Assembly: GCA_030642005.1 (NCBI GenBank)
Contig: DAOWOP010000003.1
Coordinates: forward strand, 1 to 36,813
From: Planctomycetales bacterium
GTDB taxonomy: Bacteria; Planctomycetota; Phycisphaerae; SM23-33
Direction of reading: 5' to 3'
DNA length: 36,813 nt
Every line of letters begins with the position of its first letter. Position 1 is the first letter of the stretch. The notes under the pieces are model-generated. The model saw nothing but the letters and a program-made list of their open reading frames with translations. It ran no database searches and was not told the DNA's origin. This document shows positions 11,651 through 21,010 of this stretch, piece by piece. Both the position numbers and the translations under genes were made by a program.

Positions 11651-13039
11651 TTACTGATTGCTGAATATCTGGAAACCACTGTAGGCCTCCATACCGTGTT
11701 CGCCGACATCGAGGCCTCGCAGTTCTTCTTCCTTGCTGACCCGCAGGCCAATGGTCTTCTTGATGGCAAGGAACAGCACCAGGCCAAGCCCGAATGCCCA
11801 TGCGAACGCCACGCCCACACCGAGCGCCTGCACACCGAGTTGGCTGACACCGCCGCCGTAGAAAAACCCGCCATTGGCCTCACCAAGCCCCAGCGCCTTT
11901 TCGGCGTTGAACAGCCCGCAGGCGAGCGTCCCCCACGCGCCGCACAGGCCGTGAACACTGACGGCCCCGACCGGGTCGTCAACTTTCAGCACACGGTCGA
12001 TGAAGATCACGCCCAGAACGACCAGCACGCCTGCGACGCCCCCGATCAGGAAAGCCCCGAATGGGGTAACGGTCGCACAGCCGGCGGTTACACCGACCAG
12101 TCCGGCCAGTGCGCCGTTGAGCGTCATTGATGCGTCGGGTTTCTTGAAGATGATCCATGCGGTGAACATCGCGGCGATAGCGCCGGCGGCAGCGGAGATG
12201 TTCGTGGTTACGGCGATTCGCCCGATTGAACCGTCGCCGATGAGGGTGCTTCCGGCATTGAAACCGAACCAGCCGAACCACAGGATAAACACGCCCAGGG
12301 CAGCCAGTGGAATGTTGTGGCCCATAATGGCCTTGGCTTTTCCGCCCGGACCGTACTTGCCGATACGCGGACCCAGGACAATCGCACCGGCCAGGGCCAT
12401 CCACCCGCCGACGGAATGCACAACCGTCGAGCCGGCGAAATCACAGAAGCCCGGACCGACCTTCTCAAGCCATCCGGCAGCGCCGTCACCGAGCAGCAGA
12501 CTTCCCCATACCCAGCCGCCGAAGACCGGATAAATCAACAGAGTGATGAAGAAACTGTAAACCAGATAGCCGACAAACTTCGTCCGCTCGGCCATTGCGC
12601 CGGAGACAATCGTAGCGGCTGTCGCGGCGAATACCGTCTGGAAGAGCAGGAACGTGTAGTTCCAACTATCGCCTGTTGTCTCACCCAGGGCAAACATCGA
12701 CGTGCCGATGGTTCCACTACCGGACTTCAGGCCGAACATCAGCCCAAATCCGATTACGAAGAACGCGACAGTTCCGACGGAAAAATCCATCAGGTTCTTC
12801 ATAAGGATATTGACGGCGTTCTTGGCACGAGTGAAACCCGTCTCGACCATGGCGAATCCGGGCTGCATGAAGAATACGAGGAACGCTGCGATGCACGTCC
12901 AGACGACGTTCACGTTGAATGTGATTGTCTCGCCGGTGTCGTCCGGTGGGACCACGGCGGCTTCGTCCGCCAAAACCGGCGCGGACAACACGCCAAGGAA
13001 CAGAATGGCGATCAATAGGTTTCTTGCTTTCACGTTCAA
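11651..13039 (-). CDS. amt: Ammonium transporter
   Basis: Polytopic; QPGFAMVETGFTRAKNAVNILMKN, DFAGSTVVHSVGGWMALAGAIVLGPR, HGLCGAWGTLACGLF. Confidence 0.96.
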   Translation of the reverse strand: MNVKARNLLIAILFLGVLSAPVLADEAAVVPPDDTGETITFNVNVVWTCIAAFLVFFMQPGFAMVETGFTRAKNAVNILMKNLMDFSVGTVAFFVIGFGLMFGLKSGSGTIGTSMFALGETTGDSWNYTFLLFQTVFAATAATIVSGAMAERTKFVGYLVYSFFITLLIYPVFGGWVWGSLLLGDGAAGWLEKVGPGFCDFAGSTVVHSVGGWMALAGAIVLGPRIGKYGPGGKAKAIMGHNIPLAALGVFILWFGWFGFNAGSTLIGDGSIGRIAVTTNISAAAGAIAAMFTAWIIFKKPDASMTLNGALAGLVGVTAGCATVTPFGAFLIGGVAGVLVVLGVIFIDRVLKVDDPVGAVSVHGLCGAWGTLACGLFNAEKALGLGEANGGFFYGGGVSQLGVQALGVGVAFAWAFGLGLVLFLAIKKTIGLRVSKEEELRGLDVGEHGMEAYSGFQIFSNQ

Positions 13040-13109
13040 GTCTCCTTAGGGACTGAGCGAGTCCGTTTGTCTCATCGACCAGACTGCACTGATGTCGGTG
13101 TAAGAATAG

Positions 13110-13125
13110 GGCAAGTAATGTGCCA
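13110..13125 (-). promoter_or_regulatory. Sigma-54 promoter upstream of amt
   Basis: Minus strand reads TGGCAC-ATTAC-TTGCC, matching TGGCAC-N5-TTGC(W); about 70 nt upstream of the amt start. Confidence 0.8.
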
Positions 13126-13290
13126 AAGTGGACAAACAGGATTAAGTCCTGTTACGGTAAGGTTTTACGGGTTGCCTTGACCAACAACCGCTTGGTACAA
13201 AAATCACTTTCTTGTCATATTATTCTGGATTTATTACAAATAAGTAACTATGATTGTTCCGAAGTACATTATTGGAAAGGGCCTGGCATT

Positions 13291-14868
13291 ATGACTGAAA
13301 GCAGCGTCGATAGTCCAGCCGGTACAGATGTCGCCGAGCGGCATGTCCGCGAACTCGAAACGCTCCACGCCATCAGCGGGGTCCTGGCCGCCGGGTCGCT
13401 ACAGAAACAGGTGTTGGTGGAGATTTTGGATGTTTTACACGACCAACTCGGCATGACCCACGGAACGCTCATGCTTCTGTCGGCCGGCGGCGATGAATTG
13501 GTGATCGAGGTCGGTCACGACCTTCCCGAACGGAAGCGTCAGGCCGTCCGCTACAAGATGGGCGAAGGCATTGCCGGAAGGGTCGTACAAACCGGCAAAC
13601 CCGCCATTGTTCCCCGGATATCCCAGGAACCGTTATTCCTTGACCGTCTCCACAAGCAACGGGACGCTTCCGGGGACGAAATCAGCTTCATTTGTGTACC
13701 CATCGCTATCGGAGACGAAGTCATGGGGACGCTCTCGGCCGACCGAATTTTTAACGAGTCAGCGTCGCTGGATGAAGATGTTCGCGTACTGAGCATAGTA
13801 ACCAGCATGATCGCCGGCGATGTCCATAAGCACCGGGAACTGGCAGCTGAACGGCGAGCTCTGGAGGAAGAAAATATCCGCTTGCGAGGCGAGCTGGAAG
13901 ATCGCTTTTGCCCCGAAAATATCATCGGCAATTCCAGTGCGATGCGCGAAGTGTACATGGCGATTCACCAGGTCGCCTCATCCGACACAACCGTGCTGAT
14001 CCGGGGTGCGTCAGGAACCGGGAAGGAGCTGGTGGCCCATGCTATCCACTATGCAAGCCCACGCGCGAAAGGGTCGTTTGTCAAGGTCAACTGTGCAGCA
14101 CTCAGCGAGAACCTGCTGGAAAGTGAACTGTTCGGGCACGAGAAAGGAGCATTTACCGGGGCCATTCAGACGCGAAAGGGCAGGCTCGAACAGGCTGACG
14201 GGGGTACGTTATTCCTGGACGAGATCGGGGATTTTTCAGCCGCTACACAAGTCAAGTTGCTTCGCGTGCTTCAGGAGCGTGAGTTTGAGCGTGTCGGGAG
14301 CAATCACACCCAAAGGGTCAATGTGCGGATAATCACCGCAACCAATCGTAACCTTGAGCAGGCGGTGGAGAGTGCGATTTTCCGCCAGGACCTGTACTAT
14401 CGCATCAACGTGTTCCCGATTTCCCTGCCACCCCTGCGGGATCGTAAGGACGACATACTCCTGCTGGCAGACCACTTCGTCGAGAAATACTCGAAGACAA
14501 TGTCCAAGGGCGTTCGGCGGATAAGCACGCCGGCGATAAATATGATGGTCGCGTACCATTGGCCCGGCAACGTCCGCGAGTTGGAAAATTGTATCGAGCG
14601 GGCCGTCCTGTTGAGTACCGACGGCGTGATTCACGGACATCACCTCCCGCCCACGCTTCAGACGTCCGACGCATCCGGTACTGTCGGCGAAGGGACGCTT
14701 CAGGACCGCGTGGACCTTTTCGAGCGGGATATTATTGTTGACGCGTTGAAACGCTCCGGCGGAAACGTAGCCCAGGCCGCTCGCGATCTGCGATGCACTT
14801 CCAGAATTCTGCGCTACAAGGTCCACCACCTCGGGATAAACCATAAAACATATTGCCGAGGAAGGTAG
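13291..14868 (+). CDS. NifA-like sigma-54-dependent activator (GAF + AAA+ + Fis-type HTH)
   Basis: GAF-like N-terminus, GASGTGKELVAHAIH Walker A, intact GAFTGA, LFLDEIGD Walker B, C-terminal HTH; ATG 13291 preceded by GGAAAGGG. Confidence 0.9.
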   Translation: MTESSVDSPAGTDVAERHVRELETLHAISGVLAAGSLQKQVLVEILDVLHDQLGMTHGTLMLLSAGGDELVIEVGHDLPERKRQAVRYKMGEGIAGRVVQTGKPAIVPRISQEPLFLDRLHKQRDASGDEISFICVPIAIGDEVMGTLSADRIFNESASLDEDVRVLSIVTSMIAGDVHKHRELAAERRALEEENIRLRGELEDRFCPENIIGNSSAMREVYMAIHQVASSDTTVLIRGASGTGKELVAHAIHYASPRAKGSFVKVNCAALSENLLESELFGHEKGAFTGAIQTRKGRLEQADGGTLFLDEIGDFSAATQVKLLRVLQEREFERVGSNHTQRVNVRIITATNRNLEQAVESAIFRQDLYYRINVFPISLPPLRDRKDDILLLADHFVEKYSKTMSKGVRRISTPAINMMVAYHWPGNVRELENCIERAVLLSTDGVIHGHHLPPTLQTSDASGTVGEGTLQDRVDLFERDIIVDALKRSGGNVAQAARDLRCTSRILRYKVHHLGINHKTYCRGR

Positions 14869-14992
14869 CGTCGGGTTAATGTTGCTTATCTGCCAGGCTC
14901 ATAAAAACGATAGTTAACATGTTGATGTGCGCGCCCGCTATCACGGGCAGCAGCAAAAACGCGGCACAACGAGATAATCGCAGGAAAAGAAC

Positions 14993-17900
14993 GTGGCATC
15001 AGAATCACAGACAAACCGGTTCCTGTATGAGGCTCGGCGTGAGCACGACGCCTGCGGTATCGGTGCGGTTGTGAACATCGACGGCAGCCGCAGCCATCGT
15101 ATCCTTGAACTGGGCAACCAGATTGTATTGAACCTTCAACATCGAGGCGCGTCCGGAAGCGACGAAACCACCGGCGACGGGGCCGGTATCCTGTTTCAGA
15201 TTCCCCACGAGTTCTTCGCAGAAGAGGCCGACAGAGACGGCATCACCCTGCCGGAACGGGGGCGTTACGGTGTGGCAATGGTTTTCGAACCCAAAGACCC
15301 GGACCTCAGACGCAAGTGCGAGGAACTACTCGAACAGGCTGTTGCCTATTACGGACTGGAGGTGCTGGGCTGGCGCGACGTACCGGGCGAAGCGACTTGT
15401 CTGGGCGATCTGGCCCGTGCATCGGAACCGTCTGTCAGGCAAATGTTCATCGACGGAAACGGACGGCCCGCTGAATCGCTCGAACGCACTCTCTATCTGG
15501 CTCGCAAACGGGCCGAACGTCTGTTATCCGAAAAATTCGGCGACCATGCGGCCGATTTCTACATAGTTTCCATGTCCTGCCGCACGATTTGCTACAAGGG
15601 CATGTTCCTTGCGCCACAACTGTTCGGATACTACCCGGATTTATCGGATGCGCGGGTTGTCTCGTGCCTGGCGATGGTTCACCAGCGCTACAGCACAAAC
15701 ACGTTTCCCAACTGGCGTCTGGCCCAGCCATTTCGAATGGTGGCCCACAACGGCGAGATAAACACCATCAGCGGAAACGCCAATCGCATGAAGGCCCGCG
15801 AGCACCTGCTGGAGTGCAGGAAATTCGACGAGGATTCGCCCGCCGGCGCCGGGCAGGCGGGTCTGGACGACCTGTTGCCGATCCTCATTCCCGGCGGCAG
15901 CGACAGCGCACAGTTTGACAACGCTCTGGAACTACTTGTCCGGGCCGGTAGGTCCCTTCCGCACGCGATTATGATGATGATCCCCGAAGCCTTCGGGCCT
16001 AGTTATCACATCAGCACCGATAAACGGGCGTTTTATGAGTACCACGCCGCCGTGATGGAACCATGGGACGGACCAGCGGCGATGCTGTTCACCGACGGGA
16101 AATTAATCGGCGGTACGCTTGACCGCAACGGGCTTCGACCGGCAAGGTACGTCGTAACAACCGACGGGCTTATGGTGCTGGCCAGCGAGGCCGGAGTCGT
16201 CGATTTTCCGCCGGAAAAAATCCGCTCCAAAGGGCGGCTCCAGCCGGGACGGATGTTCCTGGCCGATACCGAAGGCGGGCGAATCATACTCGACAATGAG
16301 ATTAAGGGACGGATCGCACGAGGAAAGCCGTACCGCCGCTGGCTGACGCAAAACCACATCGAACTTCGCGGACTGTTCGCATCCGCCGAGAGCAAAAAGC
16401 CCGATCCGAAAACTCTGCGAAAGCGGATGCGTGTGTTCGGATATACCCGTGAGGACCAGCGGATGATCCTCATCCCGATGGCCCTCAATGCGCAGGAACC
16501 TATCGGTTCGATGGGTACCGACACACCCCTGGCGGTGCTGTCGGATCGTCCGAGACTGCTGTTCGATTATTTCAAGCAGATGTTCGCGCAAGTAACCAAC
16601 CCGCCGATCGACCCACTGCGCGAAGGTCTTGTAATGTCACTGATGAGTTTCACCGGGAAGAAGCGCAATATACTGGACGAGACGCCGGAGCACTGTCGGC
16701 AGTTGAAACTGCCCCATCCGATTCTGACCAATGAGGACGTGGTTCGTCTTCGCACGGCCAATCGAGACGACTTCAAGGTGGCCGTCGTGGACGCCCTCTT
16801 TGACGTCGATAACGATGATTCCGCCGCCGCGATGCGGCGAGGCCTGGACAAAATGGTCGATGCCTGCGCCGAAGCCATTGCCGACGGCGCATCGCTCATT
16901 ATCATCTCCGACCGCAATTTCAACGAGATGCGGGCGGCCATTCCGAGCCTGCTGGCGACGTCGGCGGCGCACCACGGACTGATAAAATGCAAACTCCGCA
17001 ATGAGGCCGGACTGGTCATCGAAACCGGCGAAGCCCGCGAAGTGATGCACTTCTGTTGCCTGTGCGGATACGGCGCAAACGCCGTGAACCCGTACCTGGC
17101 CTTCGAAACGCTCAGCGACCTCCATCGCAACGGCGATATTTCCAACGACATCGAACCCGATCAGATTATAGATAATTACATCGCCGCGATTAAAAAGGGC
17201 ATCCTCAAAACAATGTCCAAAATGGGCATATCGACGCTGCGGAGTTATCACGCTGCCCAGTTGTTCGAGGCCGTCGGGCTGGACGGCGAACTTGTGGACG
17301 AGTACTTTACGGGCACCTCGTCACGGATTTCCGGGGCTGACCTGGAGGCGATTGCCCGTGAAACGCTTCGACGCCACCAGCGTGCTTATACCGACCTGGC
17401 TCCCGGCGAGCCTGAGATTGAATTCGGCGGCGAATATCAATACCGTCGCGACGGCGAAACGCACCTGTGGAACCCACAGACCGTCGCCTTCCTCCAGCAC
17501 GCCGTCAGGGCCGACGACGCCGAAACCTACGCAAAGTACGCAAAACTGATTAACGATCAATCGGAGCAATACTGCACACTCCGAGGGTTGTTTGAAATGA
17601 CCCGTAGCACGGGCGTCCAGCCTGTGAATTTGGAGGAAGTCGAACCGGCTGAAGAAATCGTCAAACGCTTCTGTACGGGTGCGATGTCGCACGGATCGAT
17701 CAGCAAGGAAGCCCACGAAACAGTTGCCCTTGCCATGAATCGCCTTGGCGCGATGAGCAACACCGGTGAAGGCGGCGAAGACCCTGCCCGATACGGTCAT
17801 GGTAACGGCGATTCGCTCAACAGCGCAATCAAGCAGGTCGCCAGCGGCCGATTCGGCGTAACGATAGAATACCTCGCTCACGCGAAGATGATTCAGATAA

Positions 17901-19579
17901 AGATGGCCCAGGGCGCCAAACCGGGCGAAGGCGGACAACTGCCGGGCCACAAAGTTACCGACGAAATCGCGCACATGCGCCACTCTACGCCGGGCGTTAC
18001 GCTCATTTCGCCGCCGCCTCACCACGACATCTACTCCATCGAGGACCTTGCGCAGTTAATTTACGACCTCAAATGCAGCAATCCGGGCGTGAAGGTCTCC
18101 GTAAAACTGGTCTCCGAGGTCGGCGTCGGGACTATTGCAGCCGGCGTGGCCAAGGCCGGCGCCGACGAAGTGTTGATATCAGGCTATGACGGTGGAACCG
18201 GGGCAAGCCCGCTTTCGTCCATCAAGCACACAGGCATCCCGTGGGAACTGGGTCTGGCCGAGACACAGCAGACGTTGGTGCTCAATGGTTTGCGAGGGCG
18301 TATCCGCGTGCAGGTGGACGGACAACTCAAGACCGGGCGCGACGTGGTAATCGGCGCGCTGCTGGGGGCGGAACAGTTCGGTTTCGGAACCACCGCCCTG
18401 GTAAGCCTCGGATGCTGCCTGTTACGTAAATGCCACCTTGGAACATGCTCGGTCGGTATCTGTACGCAGAACCCGGAGTTACGCAAGCGGTTCGCCGGTA
18501 AGCCTGAACATCTTCAAAGGTTCATGCTCTTCGTAGCTCAGGAGGTCCGGCAGATTATGGCCGAGTTGGGCTTCAGGAAATTTGAAGAGATGATCGGGCG
18601 GGTGAACAGGCTTTGCAGTGGCAAGGCCGTCGATCACTGGAAGGGAAGGGGGCTGGACTTTTCGGCCATTTTCGCTCAGCCGGATGCCTCCGACGGACGC
18701 GACATCCGCCACGTTCACAGTCAGAACGACCTGCTTAAAGATCATCTGGATTGGCGGATTCTCGAACAGGTTGCCCAAGGCATCGAAAGCGGTGAAAAGG
18801 TCGCTGTCGAAATGCCCATCCGCAATGTGCATCGGACGGTCGGGACGATTCTGAGCAATCGGATTGTCCGTGCCCGCGGCTCTGCCGACCTGCCGGATGG
18901 AACTATCGACATCACGCTGCGAGGTTCAGCCGGGCAGAGTTTCGGGGCGTTTCTTGCGCTGGGGGTAACGCTCCGGCTGATCGGCGACAGTAACGACTAT
19001 CTTGGCAAGGGTCTTTCCGGCGGGCGGATCGTCGTGCAGACCCCGCCCGAAGCGCCGCTGGAGGCGCATGAAAATATAATCGCCGGAAACGCCCTGCTCT
19101 ACGGCGCGACGTCCGGCGAGGTGTTCGTTAACGGACTGGCGGGCGAGCGTTTCGCCGTCCGTAACAGCGGCGTAACGGCTGTGGTCGAGGGAATCGGCGA
19201 TCACGGTTGTGAATACATGACCGGCGGGACGGTCGTGGTAATCGGGCAAACCGGACGGAACTTCGCAGCCGGTATGAGCGGCGGAATCGCATACGTCCTC
19301 GATAAGCACCAACTCTTCGACACACTCTGTAACCTGGATATGGTAGATGTTGAACCGGTCTGGAAGGACGAGGACGTAACGCGGCTGCGAGACCTTATTA
19401 CTCGCCATTATGAATGGACCAACAGCCGACGGGCGAAGGAAATACTCGACAGGTGGCGCGACGTGATAGGGACGTTCGTAAAGGTCGTTCCGATTGACTA
19501 TCGGCGGGCGATGCAGCGGTTGCGGGACCGCGAAGAGAGACTCACAGACACCACCCCTGCAACGGAAGAGGTTTTTTAA
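14993..19579 (+). CDS. gltB: glutamate synthase large subunit (GTG start)
   Basis: HDACGIG class II glutaminase Cys, central domain, HAKMIQIKMAQGAKPGEGGQLPG, CHLGTCSVGICTQ, GXGXG-like C-terminal domain. Confidence 0.96.
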   Translation: MASESQTNRFLYEARREHDACGIGAVVNIDGSRSHRILELGNQIVLNLQHRGASGSDETTGDGAGILFQIPHEFFAEEADRDGITLPERGRYGVAMVFEPKDPDLRRKCEELLEQAVAYYGLEVLGWRDVPGEATCLGDLARASEPSVRQMFIDGNGRPAESLERTLYLARKRAERLLSEKFGDHAADFYIVSMSCRTICYKGMFLAPQLFGYYPDLSDARVVSCLAMVHQRYSTNTFPNWRLAQPFRMVAHNGEINTISGNANRMKAREHLLECRKFDEDSPAGAGQAGLDDLLPILIPGGSDSAQFDNALELLVRAGRSLPHAIMMMIPEAFGPSYHISTDKRAFYEYHAAVMEPWDGPAAMLFTDGKLIGGTLDRNGLRPARYVVTTDGLMVLASEAGVVDFPPEKIRSKGRLQPGRMFLADTEGGRIILDNEIKGRIARGKPYRRWLTQNHIELRGLFASAESKKPDPKTLRKRMRVFGYTREDQRMILIPMALNAQEPIGSMGTDTPLAVLSDRPRLLFDYFKQMFAQVTNPPIDPLREGLVMSLMSFTGKKRNILDETPEHCRQLKLPHPILTNEDVVRLRTANRDDFKVAVVDALFDVDNDDSAAAMRRGLDKMVDACAEAIADGASLIIISDRNFNEMRAAIPSLLATSAAHHGLIKCKLRNEAGLVIETGEAREVMHFCCLCGYGANAVNPYLAFETLSDLHRNGDISNDIEPDQIIDNYIAAIKKGILKTMSKMGISTLRSYHAAQLFEAVGLDGELVDEYFTGTSSRISGADLEAIARETLRRHQRAYTDLAPGEPEIEFGGEYQYRRDGETHLWNPQTVAFLQHAVRADDAETYAKYAKLINDQSEQYCTLRGLFEMTRSTGVQPVNLEEVEPAEEIVKRFCTGAMSHGSISKEAHETVALAMNRLGAMSNTGEGGEDPARYGHGNGDSLNSAIKQVASGRFGVTIEYLAHAKMIQIKMAQGAKPGEGGQLPGHKVTDEIAHMRHSTPGVTLISPPPHHDIYSIEDLAQLIYDLKCSNPGVKVSVKLVSEVGVGTIAAGVAKAGADEVLISGYDGGTGASPLSSIKHTGIPWELGLAETQQTLVLNGLRGRIRVQVDGQLKTGRDVVIGALLGAEQFGFGTTALVSLGCCLLRKCHLGTCSVGICTQNPELRKRFAGKPEHLQRFMLFVAQEVRQIMAELGFRKFEEMIGRVNRLCSGKAVDHWKGRGLDFSAIFAQPDASDGRDIRHVHSQNDLLKDHLDWRILEQVAQGIESGEKVAVEMPIRNVHRTVGTILSNRIVRARGSADLPDGTIDITLRGSAGQSFGAFLALGVTLRLIGDSNDYLGKGLSGGRIVVQTPPEAPLEAHENIIAGNALLYGATSGEVFVNGLAGERFAVRNSGVTAVVEGIGDHGCEYMTGGTVVVIGQTGRNFAAGMSGGIAYVLDKHQLFDTLCNLDMVDVEPVWKDEDVTRLRDLITRHYEWTNSRRAKEILDRWRDVIGTFVKVVPIDYRRAMQRLRDREERLTDTTPATEEVF

Positions 19580-21004
19580 ATGGGTAAACCGACGGGATTT
19601 CTGGAGTATCCGCGCGAGCAGGTCGCCAGCCGGGAGGTGGGCGAGAGGGTCAAGGACTATCGACGGATAACGCTGTCGCTTACCGAAGAAGTTCTGCATC
19701 GCCAGTCGGCAAGGTGCATGGATTGCGGAATACCCTTTTGTCATGGAATCGGATGCCCGCTATTCAATCGCATCCCGGAGTTCAACGATTTTGTATATCG
19801 CGGGCGGTGGGCACAGGCGTGCGACAACCTTCACTCCACAAATAATTTCCCGGAGATTACAGGTCTGGTCTGTCCCGCCCTGTGCGAGGCCGCCTGCACA
19901 CTCAACATCGATACCGAGCCAGTGCTTATAAAGCAGATCGAACTGGAGATTGCCGAGCGAGGCTTCGAGGCCGGCTTTATCAAGCCCCAACCCGCGAAAA
20001 ACAAAACCGGCAGGCGGGTGGCGATAGTCGGATCAGGCCCGGCGGGTCTGACCGTCGCTCAACAGATAAGCCGCTTCGGCCACGACGTAGTAGTTTTTGA
20101 AAAGGACTGTTCCGTCGGCGGGCTGCTGCGATACGGTATTCCCGACTTCAAACTGGAAAAATGGGTTATTGATCGGCGACTTGAGCAGATGCGGGCTGAA
20201 GGCGTGGACTTCCAGACCAACGTGAGCGTCGGCGAGGACATCTCGCTGAAGTATCTGCGGGGCCGGTTCGATGCCATCTGCCTGGCGATGGGTGCAAGTC
20301 AGCCTAGGAACCTGCCCGTTCCCGGACGTGGTCTGGACAACATCTGCTTTGCGATGGATTATCTCACTCAGCAGAATCGTCTTAACGCCGGCGAAAACCT
20401 CGACGACGAGAGCCGAATAGACGCAGCCGGCAAAGTCGTTGTTGTAATCGGCGGCGGAGACACCGGAAGCGACTGTGTAGGAACAGCAAGACGACAGGGC
20501 GCAAGAGAGATTCACCAGTTGGAAATTCTCCCCAAACCGCCGGAAAAAACCAACCCGCAAACCCCCTGGCCGACGTGGCCTGATATCCTGCGGACTTCCA
20601 GTTCGCACGAGGAAGGATGCACACGCCGGTGGGGCGTCCTGACAAAATCCTTCACGGGCGTAGGGGTGCGCGTCAGCCGGATAAACTGTTGCCAGGTCGA
20701 GTGGGCCATGACCGACGACGGCTGGAAGATGAAGGAAATCCCCGGTAGCGAATTCAGTATGAAGGCCGACCTGGTCCTGCTGGCGATGGGCTTTACCCAC
20801 GTGATGCACAGCGGCCTGGTCGAAAAGTTGCGCCTCAACCTGGATAAAGCCGGTAATATAGTCGTCGATGCGGACGCCCAGAGTTCCGAGCCGGGCATTT
20901 TCGCAGCCGGTGATTCGGTAGCCGGCGCGTCCCTCGTCGTCCGCGCCATCGCATCCGGCAGAGTGGTTGCCGATTCCATCAACTGCTGGCTACTTCAGCG
21001 ATAA
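19580..21004 (+). CDS. gltD: glutamate synthase small subunit
   Basis: MGKPTGFLEYPREQ, CMDCGIPFCHGIGCPLFN, VAIVGSGPAGLTVAQQ, VIGGGDTGSDCVGTARRQGA. Confidence 0.95.
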   Translation: MGKPTGFLEYPREQVASREVGERVKDYRRITLSLTEEVLHRQSARCMDCGIPFCHGIGCPLFNRIPEFNDFVYRGRWAQACDNLHSTNNFPEITGLVCPALCEAACTLNIDTEPVLIKQIELEIAERGFEAGFIKPQPAKNKTGRRVAIVGSGPAGLTVAQQISRFGHDVVVFEKDCSVGGLLRYGIPDFKLEKWVIDRRLEQMRAEGVDFQTNVSVGEDISLKYLRGRFDAICLAMGASQPRNLPVPGRGLDNICFAMDYLTQQNRLNAGENLDDESRIDAAGKVVVVIGGGDTGSDCVGTARRQGAREIHQLEILPKPPEKTNPQTPWPTWPDILRTSSSHEEGCTRRWGVLTKSFTGVGVRVSRINCCQVEWAMTDDGWKMKEIPGSEFSMKADLVLLAMGFTHVMHSGLVEKLRLNLDKAGNIVVDADAQSSEPGIFAAGDSVAGASLVVRAIASGRVVADSINCWLLQR

Positions 21005-21010
21005 GGAATT

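Noticed and set aside
11651-11666. Two heptamer-like units (attcagc aatcagt) at the amt 3' end encoding FSNQ*
   Set aside because: Resembles the GCTGANN family but only two units; may be chance.
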